Below, piece after piece: positions 1 to 6,213 of a stretch of 11,531 bases of DNA. Source of the stretch: Bordetella parapertussis. GTDB taxonomy: Bacteria > Pseudomonadota > Gammaproteobacteria > Burkholderiales > SG8-39. The first letter of the stretch is position 1; every line of letters begins with the position of its first letter. The translations under genes were made by a program, and so were the position numbers. A model generated the notes under the pieces. The model saw only the letters and a list, made by a program, of their open reading frames with translations. It was not told the DNA's origin and did not search any database. The stretch is taken from the NCBI GenBank assembly GCA_945869935.1, contig CAMBSA010000018.1, positions 1-11,531 on the forward strand, read 5' to 3'.

Positions 1-540
1 ATACAACCCTATATCGATGCGGTACTCGAAATCGTTGTTCGCCACGATATTCCTGCCGAGGATATCGTGGCGATCGATTGCACCATTGCCCCTTGGGCAG
101 CAGCGATCGTCTGCGAGCCACGCGCAGCGAAACTTAAATTCGACTCGGAACTCGAGGCAATCGCCAGCCTGCCCTACCAGCTCGCCGTGGCCGCAATCGA
201 TCGCCGCGTCGACCTTAAGGCACTTGAACAGACCGCTCGATCCAGACCCGAAATCGCTCAGCTCGCCTGCCTAGTCACGCACCAGCTTGACTCGTCACTC
301 GGACAAACCTTCGATGGCTCGGTCGCGATCCGAACGAAGACCGGCAAGACCCATCTCCTTAACGCCGATCTCGCACACGCAAGCCTTCCGAAGCTTCGGG
401 AAAAGTTTCTTACAATCACCGGCCCATTGTTGGGCGACTGTCGGGCAAAGGCTTCTGCGGAGGAAATCCTGCGAGGCAACGAGCCACTTTGGAGGCCAGC
501 CTCCCGCCTTTTGGCAGAACTTCAGCCAAACGCCCTATGA
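1..540 (+). CDS. MmgE/PrpD family protein, C-terminal part (5' end outside window)
   Basis: The reading frame is open from base 1 and ends at TGA 538-540, giving the last 179 residues of a protein whose family is usually about 450 residues long. The internal GTG at 67 is not the real start, because conserved sequence (PYIDAVLEIVVRHDIPAEDI) lies before it. Family features are visible: the 'peDI' segment, an 'EPRAAKLKF' stretch, 'ASLPYQLAVAAIDRRVDL', and a C-terminal half with a 'TKTGKTH' strand followed by a 'KLREKF' helix. The family includes 2-methylcitrate dehydratase (PrpD), aconitate decarboxylase and many uncharacterised members; they are cytoplasmic and usually dehydrate, isomerise or decarboxylate small polycarboxylic acids. 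It lies 113 bases upstream of hyuA on the same strand, so co-transcription is plausible. The substrate is unknown, and the N-terminal catalytic half is not visible. Family assignment is good; specific function is open. Confidence 0.85.
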   Translation: MQPYIDAVLEIVVRHDIPAEDIVAIDCTIAPWAAAIVCEPRAAKLKFDSELEAIASLPYQLAVAAIDRRVDLKALEQTARSRPEIAQLACLVTHQLDSSLGQTFDGSVAIRTKTGKTHLLNADLAHASLPKLREKFLTITGPLLGDCRAKASAEEILRGNEPLWRPASRLLAELQPNAL

Positions 541-641
541 CCAGCACGGGTTTGAAGCTCTCGGGCACAACGCAGCGTAACTCTCCGCTCCTTTCGCCAG
601 GCATGGCGATGGCTCTTACGAGTTTGTTGAAACAATCATCC

Positions 642-647
642 GGAAAG
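642..647 (+). promoter_or_regulatory. Ribosome binding site for hyuA (GTG start)
   Basis: GGAAAG at 642-647 ends six bases before the GTG at 654. An in-frame TAG at 648-650 rules out any start further upstream, so this site and the GTG together fix the hyuA start. The remainder of the 541-653 gap shows no clear promoter or terminator. Confidence 0.55.
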
Positions 648-653
648 TAGATC

Positions 654-2756
654 GTGACCTCACACACTCCGAAAACCCGACGCCTGCGAATCGCAGTAGA
701 CGTAGGCGGAACATTCACCGACGTCACCTTGTGGGACCCTTCGGTCCCCGTACTTCTCGCAGCAAAATCCAACACGACGCCGAAGGATCGCGCGATCGGC
801 GTGCTAGACGGGATCGTCCTCGCGCTGGAAATTGCAGGTGCAGGGCCGGATGAAGTGCGCGAAGTCATCCACGGCTCGACCACCGGCACCAACGCGTTGA
901 TTGAACGAACCGGTGCAAAAACTGGCCTTCTCACGACCGCAGGCTTCCGGGATGTCCTGGAAATCGGTCGGATCATGCGACCGGAAGCCGGCCTTTATGA
1001 TTTCACCGTGGATCTCCCCCCCCCGCTTGTGCCGCGTTATCTTCGACTCGAAGCACGCGAGCGCCTCGATGCGGAAGGCGTTGTACTCCATCCGCTGGAC
1101 GAGTCCGATGTAATCGCGGCGGCCACTACATTCGCAGCGCAAGGTGTTGAAGCCGTTGCGGTGTGCTTCCTCTTCTCCTTTGCCAACCCCTGCCACGAAG
1201 AGCGCGCCGCCGAAATTCTCGCCGAACGCCTCCCCGGCGTACCTATCAGCATTTCAAGCCGGATCTGCCCTGAAATACGCGAATACGAGCGCAGTTCCAC
1301 CACGGTGATGAACGCCTATCTTTCACCGGTAATGTCGGCTTATCTCGACTCGCTCCAACACCGCGTCGAGTCTCTTCTGGGTAACGTTCGCCTCTCCGTC
1401 ATCCAGGCCAATGGCGGATCGACCTCGATCGCCGCTGCACGGAACAAGGCGGTCACGACAGTCAATTCCGGTCCGGCCGGAGGCGTCGTTGCCGCCGCCT
1501 TTTACGGCAGGCTGCACGACCGCAACAAGCTGGTTTCCGTTGACATGGGCGGCACATCGTTCGATATCGGCCTCGTCGAAGACGGAACGTCAAAGACAAC
1601 CACTGAAGGAACCTTCCAGGATCTCCCGGTACGCATACCCATCATCGATTTGCACATCATCGGCGCCGGGGGCGGATCGATCGCCTGGCGGGATCCGGGA
1701 GGCGCGCTCAACGTGGGTCCGCGCTCGGCAGGCGCGGAACCGGGCCCTGCCTGTTATGGTCGTGGCGGTACGAGCCCTACTGTCACTGATGCGAATCTGG
1801 TTCTTGGCCGCCTCTCCCCGGGGTATTTCAATGCAGGAAGAATGTCCCTGGATCTCGATGCTGCCCGTCGCGCCATGGGTTCGCTCGCAGAATCTCTCGG
1901 ATTAAGCGTCGAGGAAACGGCACTCGGAATCATCCGCGTTGTCAACGCAAACATGGTCAAGGGAATTGCTGCGGTCACGATTCTTCGCGGTATAGACGTA
2001 CGAAACTTTTCCCTCCTGTCGTTCGGCGGCGCCGGCGGAGTGCACGCAGTGGACCTCGCACAGTCGCTTTCGATGCGGGAAGCGCTGATTCCACCATTGC
2101 CGGGCACGTTCTCGGCCGTCGGACTGCTTGTGACGGAAGGTCGCCACGACTACGTCACGGCGCTCGGTGGCATTCGAACCGGGAACCTCGACCTGGAGCA
2201 GTTGGAAGCACACTATGTCCGGATGGAGCGCGAAGCGCTCGACGAACTGACCGGACAAGGATTCGCTGAATCAGCCATTTCGCTGATCCGCACTGCGGAC
2301 CTCAAGGTGTCGGGGCAGACCTACGAACTCTCGCTACCGTTTTCGGGTTCTGGCAAAGTGGACGCGTGCGCCGTGGATGACCTCATCGAGGCGTTCTCAC
2401 GCCTTTATCGCGAGCGCTATGCCTTCTTTTTCGAAGGCGAGCCGATCGAGATCGTGAACCTGCGCGTTGCAGCACTCGGCAAGAACGCGCCTGTGTCGTT
2501 CGAGCATCCGTCCGCCGGGAAAGCCGATCCCGTATCCGCGAGAAAGGGCCAGCGCCCCGTCTACTTCGAAAAACGCGGCTTCGTCGACACCGCGATATTC
2601 GAACGAACCCTGCTGAAGCCCGGAAACGTCATCAAGGGCCCTGCGATTGTCGAGGAAGCCACGTCCTCCGTCCTGATCCCGCCGGACACAGAGGCAAGCG
2701 TTCTGGATGATCTCGGACTCGCAGTGTTGCTCGATAAGAGAGGAGAGGCGCAATGA
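654..2756 (+). CDS. hyuA: Hydantoinase/oxoprolinase family protein, subunit A (HyuA-type ATPase subunit)
   Basis: This is a 700-residue protein, a normal length for HyuA (N-methylhydantoinase A / acetone carboxylase beta type). The GTG start is fixed by an in-frame stop two codons upstream and a GGAAAG ribosome site. Family motifs in order: phosphate-binding strand 'VDVGGTFTD' (residues 15-23); 'GSTTGTNALIER' shortly after; 'NSGPAGG' (from residue 271); a second ASKHA-type nucleotide loop 'DMGGTSFD' (297-304); a 'GAGGGSIAW...SAGAEPGPACYG' block; and a C-terminal 'GPAIVEEATSSVLIPP' strand. The subunit binds ATP and, with HyuB, drives ATP-dependent opening of cyclic amides (hydantoins, 5-oxoproline, caprolactam) or carboxylation of acetone-like ketones. 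The TGA stop overlaps the hyuB ATG in ATGA, indicating translational coupling. An uninterrupted run of nine C lies inside the gene (1016-1024). No signal peptide is present, so it is cytoplasmic. The exact substrate cannot be told from the sequence. Confidence 0.93.
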   Translation: MTSHTPKTRRLRIAVDVGGTFTDVTLWDPSVPVLLAAKSNTTPKDRAIGVLDGIVLALEIAGAGPDEVREVIHGSTTGTNALIERTGAKTGLLTTAGFRDVLEIGRIMRPEAGLYDFTVDLPPPLVPRYLRLEARERLDAEGVVLHPLDESDVIAAATTFAAQGVEAVAVCFLFSFANPCHEERAAEILAERLPGVPISISSRICPEIREYERSSTTVMNAYLSPVMSAYLDSLQHRVESLLGNVRLSVIQANGGSTSIAAARNKAVTTVNSGPAGGVVAAAFYGRLHDRNKLVSVDMGGTSFDIGLVEDGTSKTTTEGTFQDLPVRIPIIDLHIIGAGGGSIAWRDPGGALNVGPRSAGAEPGPACYGRGGTSPTVTDANLVLGRLSPGYFNAGRMSLDLDAARRAMGSLAESLGLSVEETALGIIRVVNANMVKGIAAVTILRGIDVRNFSLLSFGGAGGVHAVDLAQSLSMREALIPPLPGTFSAVGLLVTEGRHDYVTALGGIRTGNLDLEQLEAHYVRMEREALDELTGQGFAESAISLIRTADLKVSGQTYELSLPFSGSGKVDACAVDDLIEAFSRLYRERYAFFFEGEPIEIVNLRVAALGKNAPVSFEHPSAGKADPVSARKGQRPVYFEKRGFVDTAIFERTLLKPGNVIKGPAIVEEATSSVLIPPDTEASVLDDLGLAVLLDKRGEAQ
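1016..1024 (+). repeat. C9 homopolymer inside hyuA
   Basis: Nine consecutive C residues encode part of Leu-Pro-Pro-Pro around codon 122. The frame remains open as given. Such tracts are prone to slippage, and a deletion of one C would bring a stop at about 1113. It could equally be a chance run in GC-rich DNA. Confidence 0.8.
2741..2745 (+). promoter_or_regulatory. Ribosome binding site for hyuB
   Basis: AGGAG lies seven bases before the ATG at 2753, inside the last codons of hyuA. Together with the ATGA overlap it points to coupled, near-stoichiometric synthesis of the two subunits. Confidence 0.7.
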
Positions 2757-4429
2757 CCGACATGATCAACATGCAGATCATCCGTTACGGCCTGGAACAG
2801 GTCGCCGACGAGATGGGATACACGCTGGTGCGAACCGGGAGATCCACTATCATCACAGAGATAAAGGACATCTCGTGCGTCATCACCGACTCGCGCGGGC
2901 AAACTGTCGCGCAGGCTCATCACAACCCGAGCCTGCTCGCCGGCTTTGAGATAACAATGAAGGAACTCACCTCCTTCTACAACGAGGACGACCTGGCTCC
3001 GGGCGATGTGATCATCACGAACGACCCCTACAAGGGCGGTCAGCACATCATGGACCTGTATGCGATCTCGCCGGTCTTTCACCGGGGCAAGCTGATCGGC
3101 TTTGTCGGCAACATTACTCACCATTCCGACCTGGGCGGTGTGGCTGCGGGCGGTGTCGCGGGAGGCATTCGCGAGATTTACCTCGAAGGTCTGCGCCTGC
3201 CTATGGTCAAGCTGTACAAGGCAGGCAAGGAAGACCGTGAGATCACCGCCATCATCTCCAACCAGATACGCGTGCCGGACCGTACCCTCGGCGACATACG
3301 CGCACAGGTCAGTTCCGTGATGGTCGGCGCGGAACGCCTCGACGCGATGTACGGGCGCTACGGGCTGGCCACCATGCAGAAAGCGTGCACGGATCTCCTC
3401 GACTACTCAGAGCGCAGAATGCGGCTCGGTCTTCGGAACCTTCCTGAAGGCGTCTATGAGGGAGAAGACTTCATCGACGATGACGGCGTCAATGATCGAC
3501 CGATTCGTGTATCGGTCAAGCTCACGATCAAGGATGGAGAAGCAATCGTCGACTTGACCGACTCGGATCCGCAGGCGGAAGGCAACGTGAATGCGACGCT
3601 GGCCGGCGCCCATGCGGCCGCCTACTACGTAATGATCGCGGTCGTGGATCCCGGCATTCCACCAAATTCGGGATGCTATCGCCCGATTCACCTTGTGACC
3701 CGTCCGGGCTCCGTCGTGAATCCGGTATTACCGGGCGCTGTCGCCGCAAGGACAAATTGCACCCAGAAAATCGTCGAGGCTATGTTCCGCGCCCTTTCAC
3801 AGGCAGTACCGAAGCGCGTGACATCCGGCTCCCACGGGCAAATTACGACATGCGGATTCGGCGGCAAGCAACCTGCAAATGGAGAACGCTTCATCTATAC
3901 CGACATTCAGGGGGGGGGCTCGGGCGCCCGTCCGAACTGCGACGGCCGCGATGGGCAGGACAGCCACCTGCCCCGCTTCATGAACACACCCGTGGAAGTC
4001 ACCGAGCGCCAGTTTCCAGTAAGAATAGAGCGCTATGAATTCATTCCTGACTCGGGCGGCCCCGGTGTACATCGCGGCGGCCTTGCGCTCCGACGAGACA
4101 TCCGCATGCTAGCGGACAATGTCAGCTTTGCTAGGTATGCAGACCGGCACAAGTTCGCTCCGCAAGGGCTGTTCGGAGGTTTGCCCGGCAGCAAGGGCGC
4201 GTTTGTTCTGAATCCCGGCAAAGCGGGCGAACGCATACTCAAATCCAAGGGCCTGGATACGCTCGCGGAAGGCGATCTTGTGAGCGTCCGTCTCCCAGGG
4301 GCCGGCGGTTACGGAGACCCCCGCAAGCGAAATCCGGAGGACGTAGAGCGGGATCTGCGCGACGAAAAAATCAGCACCGACTCCGCACTCAGGGACTACG
4401 GAGTAACACCCGGTGCACTCTCGGGCTAA
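2753..4429 (+). CDS. hyuB: Hydantoinase B/oxoprolinase family protein, subunit B (HyuB)
   Basis: This 558-residue protein is of normal length for HyuB / acetone carboxylase alpha-type subunits, which carry the metal site for substrate activation. Visible family motifs are 'ITNDPYKGGQHIMD' (residues 88-101), 'GNITHHSDLGG' (119-129), a 'GGPGVHRGGL' glycine-rich turn and the C-terminal signature 'GAGGYGDP' followed by an 'EDVERDLRDEKIS' helix. H98, D101 and H123 have the same spacing as the Mn ligands I recall for acetone carboxylase alpha (H150, D153, H175), which suggests an intact metal centre. The start overlaps the hyuA stop and has an AGGAG site seven bases upstream. A run of nine G (3910-3918) lies within the gene. 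It ends 15 bases from the convergent Bug gene. With hyuA it forms an ATP-dependent cyclic-amide hydrolase or carboxylase of unknown substrate. Confidence 0.93.
   Translation: MTDMINMQIIRYGLEQVADEMGYTLVRTGRSTIITEIKDISCVITDSRGQTVAQAHHNPSLLAGFEITMKELTSFYNEDDLAPGDVIITNDPYKGGQHIMDLYAISPVFHRGKLIGFVGNITHHSDLGGVAAGGVAGGIREIYLEGLRLPMVKLYKAGKEDREITAIISNQIRVPDRTLGDIRAQVSSVMVGAERLDAMYGRYGLATMQKACTDLLDYSERRMRLGLRNLPEGVYEGEDFIDDDGVNDRPIRVSVKLTIKDGEAIVDLTDSDPQAEGNVNATLAGAHAAAYYVMIAVVDPGIPPNSGCYRPIHLVTRPGSVVNPVLPGAVAARTNCTQKIVEAMFRALSQAVPKRVTSGSHGQITTCGFGGKQPANGERFIYTDIQGGGSGARPNCDGRDGQDSHLPRFMNTPVEVTERQFPVRIERYEFIPDSGGPGVHRGGLALRRDIRMLADNVSFARYADRHKFAPQGLFGGLPGSKGAFVLNPGKAGERILKSKGLDTLAEGDLVSVRLPGAGGYGDPRKRNPEDVERDLRDEKISTDSALRDYGVTPGALSG
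3910..3918 (+). repeat. G9 homopolymer inside hyuB
   Basis: Nine consecutive G residues encode the end of a Gln codon and two to three Gly codons in a conserved Gly-rich stretch near residue 388. The frame is intact as given. Insertion of one G would shift into a frame that ends at 4038, removing about the last 130 residues. Slippage, a sequencing artefact or chance are all possible. Confidence 0.8.
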
Positions 4430-4444
4430 AACACCCGGCGCGCA

Positions 4445-5410
4445 CTACTCGACGCGAATGTTGGCCTCCCTGATCACTTTGCCCCACTTGGCGGACTCGG
4501 CGCGAAGGTAATCCGCGAGTTCGTCGGGCCGGCTCCCGACGGGCTCCATTCCGATTTTCTGCAGCCGCTCGCGCAGATCCGTCTGTTGCAGGCTCGCTGC
4601 AACTTCCCGCGCGAGTTTGTTGATCGCCTCGGGCGGAGAACCAGCAGGCGCGAGCAAGGCCGCAAAGCCAACCGCCTCGTAGCCCGGAAGTCCGGCTTCA
4701 GATACCGTCGGCACCTCAGGCAGCAGGGCCGATCTGGATGTGCTGGTCACCGCGATTGGCCGTAGTCGACCGGCCTTGGCATGTGGTTCCGACGTGGCGA
4801 TACTGTCAAATCCGGCCTGGACGCGTCCCGCCACGAGGTCCGCAAGTGCCGGCTGTGCCCCCTTGAACGGCACGTGTACCACATTCACACCTGTCGCAGA
4901 CCTCAGCAACTCAAGCGCGAGGTGCCCGCTTCCGCCGTTGCCGGCGGAAGACCAGTTGATCTGCCCCGGGCGAGTCCGCAGGTAATCCAGAAGTTCCTTG
5001 ATCGTTCTGGCCGGCACCTCCGGATTGACGACGAGAACCAACGCTGCCTTGCTCACCAGGGATACCGGCATGAAGTCACGAACCGGGTCAAATGGAAGGT
5101 TGGGAAACAGGTGAAGATTGGTTACGTGCTGGGGCGCAGCCATAAGGAGGGTGTAAGCATCCTTCGGTGCCCGCGCAACGATCTCCGTCCCGATATTGCT
5201 CGCCGCTCCCGGCCGGTTCTCGACGACAAATGGCTGTCCGATCCGTTCCGACAATCGCTGCGCAAGCATCCGAGCAGGAATGTCAGTGGGCCCACCCGGC
5301 GTCTGTCCGATCACGATCCGTACAGAGCGATTGGGAAAGTCACTTTGCGCATGCACCAGCGAACTGAACGCAAGTACAATTCCCGCACCCAACCTGAGCA
5401 TGTAATCCAT
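4445..5410 (-). CDS. Tripartite tricarboxylate transporter substrate-binding protein (Bug family), first copy
   Basis: This is a 321-residue protein of normal Bug length. It begins with a short signal peptide (Met1 to about Ala21, cleavage after 'VHA'), so it is periplasmic. The start ATG at 5408-5410 is preceded by AGGAGG seven bases away. Bug-family marks are the ligand-binding loop 'PGGPTD' (residues 38-43), 'VVENRPGAASNIGTEIVA', 'NWSSAGNGGSGHLALELL', 'HVPFKGAQPAL' and 'PEVPTVSEAGLPGYE'. Family members are venus-flytrap receptors that bind carboxylates, amino acids or amides through the first loop. No TctA or TctB membrane genes are present, so this is an orphan receptor that may feed a distant transporter or act in signalling. 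It is transcribed towards hyuB, with only 15 bases between the two stop codons, and away from the cupin gene. The mature protein contains no cysteine. Ligand unknown. Confidence 0.93.
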   Translation of the reverse strand: MDYMLRLGAGIVLAFSSLVHAQSDFPNRSVRIVIGQTPGGPTDIPARMLAQRLSERIGQPFVVENRPGAASNIGTEIVARAPKDAYTLLMAAPQHVTNLHLFPNLPFDPVRDFMPVSLVSKAALVLVVNPEVPARTIKELLDYLRTRPGQINWSSAGNGGSGHLALELLRSATGVNVVHVPFKGAQPALADLVAGRVQAGFDSIATSEPHAKAGRLRPIAVTSTSRSALLPEVPTVSEAGLPGYEAVGFAALLAPAGSPPEAINKLAREVAASLQQTDLRERLQKIGMEPVGSRPDELADYLRAESAKWGKVIREANIRVE

Positions 5411-5411
5411 T

Positions 5412-5423
5412 TCACCTCCTCCT
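5412..5423 (-). promoter_or_regulatory. Strong ribosome binding site for first Bug gene
   Basis: The minus strand reads AGGAGGAGGTGA immediately before AAATG. The first AGGAGG is seven bases from the ATG at 5410. A second in-frame Met three codons later would be about 16 bases from the same AGGAGG, so the first ATG is preferred. Confidence 0.7.
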
Positions 5424-5566
5424 CAAGGAAATCTGAACCTTCGTTATAGTGCTTGCCGGCTCTTTCGGTTATCTTAACGTCTGAATCCTTCGTACGCATT
5501 TGCCAGTTAATAAACCCGTCTCCTCGTTGCTCGAAACGGGAATCCTGACCGAGCCCCACATTTTTC

Positions 5567-5570
5567 GGAG
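5567..5570 (+). promoter_or_regulatory. Ribosome binding site for the cupin gene (GTG start)
   Basis: GGAG ends six bases before the GTG at 5577 and supports that codon as the start. The protein read from it begins with a lysine-rich helix and has no signal peptide. Confidence 0.5.
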
Positions 5571-5576
5571 TAGCAC

Positions 5577-6113
5577 GTGAAATCGATCAAGCATTCGGTT
5601 GCAGAGGAACTGAAAAGCGTTCCGCTGGAAGACCTTGTAAGGACACGCGTAGCCCGTTTCAGCGACATCGCCCCTGACTGGGATGCGTTCGCCGACTCCC
5701 AGATTGAAGGAAGAAAGCGCGCGCAGCATCGATTCATTGGCGCGGGCGGTTCCGGCAAGCACGACCCGAAGGCAATTCCTGCCGGCGGCTTCACACTAAG
5801 CATCATGAAGGTCCCGCCTGGACAGGGAGGATCAGCACACACCCACGAAATCGAGGAAGCGTTCTTCGTCCTCGACGGCGTGCTGACCGTGTTCTTCGAA
5901 GACGCGCAGGGAAAGAGGGTCTCCACGAAACTCAACAAGTGGGAAGTGGTGTCGTGCCCCGCCGGAATTCTTCACGGATTCGAAAATGAAGGCACGGTGG
6001 ACGTATTCATGCAGACCTTCATCGGAAGTGGAAAACCCGGCCCCGTTGGCTATGCCGACGACAAGATTTACGCCGAGGAAACGCAACGCCTCGCCTCCAG
6101 AAATACAGCCTAG
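5577..6113 (+). CDS. Cupin domain-containing protein
   Basis: This 178-residue protein starts at GTG with GGAG six bases upstream. A single cupin beta-barrel occupies roughly residues 70-150. Motif 1 is complete: 'HTHEIEEAFFVLDG', with H88, H90 and E94 as metal ligands and G101 closing it. Motif 2 'PAGILHGFEN' supplies the fourth ligand H133 and N137, but the Gly that normally opens this motif is a Trp (W122, in 'KWEVVSCPAG'). All four metal ligands are therefore present, so it can bind Fe, Mn or Zn and could be a dioxygenase, isomerase, decarboxylase or a binding protein. Single-domain cupins of this kind often sit in catabolic operons for aromatic or carboxylic acids. It is first in a plus-strand run with a Bug receptor, a decarboxylase-like protein and a molybdenum hydroxylase, so a role in the same pathway is likely. 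Exact reaction unknown. Confidence 0.88.
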   Translation: MKSIKHSVAEELKSVPLEDLVRTRVARFSDIAPDWDAFADSQIEGRKRAQHRFIGAGGSGKHDPKAIPAGGFTLSIMKVPPGQGGSAHTHEIEEAFFVLDGVLTVFFEDAQGKRVSTKLNKWEVVSCPAGILHGFENEGTVDVFMQTFIGSGKPGPVGYADDKIYAEETQRLASRNTA

Positions 6114-6213
6114 CCGCCACAGTAAGCCTATGGGTTGCATCGAGCGTCGCCGGGAGATCTGATCGCCTGTGCAAACGCATGCCTATTCACTTCAATCGAG
6201 GACCTTATCTGCG

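Larger units (their letters stand above)
5411..5576. promoter_or_regulatory. Divergent intergenic region between first Bug gene and cupin operon
   Basis: This 166-base stretch is the only divergent gap in the window and must hold the minus-strand Bug promoter and probably the promoter of the cupin-to-molybdenum-hydroxylase run. On the minus strand a TATAAC box (complement of 5443-5448) sits about 32 bases before the Bug start, but no good -35 box lies at proper spacing. An inverted repeat GTTA-TCT-TAAC at 5468-5478 just upstream of that box could be an operator half-site arrangement. On the plus strand no convincing sigma-70 promoter was found. The regulator gene is not in the window. Confidence 0.45.

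Noticed and set aside
416..976. 186-residue open frame on the minus strand across the hyuA start
   Set aside because: It overlaps the well-supported MmgE/PrpD and hyuA frames, its protein resembles no family, and it is low-complexity with many Arg, Ser and Pro, as expected of an antisense frame in GC-rich DNA.
654..4429. 5-oxoprolinase or acetone carboxylase as a specific name for HyuAB
   Set aside because: Both are family members, but no substrate-specific feature separates them here and no acetone carboxylase gamma subunit is adjacent.
4405..4438. Direct repeat AACACCCGG at 4405-4413 and 4430-4438 either side of the hyuB stop
   Set aside because: Only nine bases match and there is no mobile element or stem associated; chance or a small slippage duplication.
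4781..5449. 222-residue open frame on the plus strand opposite the first Bug gene
   Set aside because: Shadow of the Bug gene; composition is Arg-rich and no family features are seen.
6169..6213. GTG start at 6169 for the second Bug gene
   Set aside because: Adds 15 residues before a complete signal peptide and has a poorly spaced ribosome site; the ATG at 6214 fits better.
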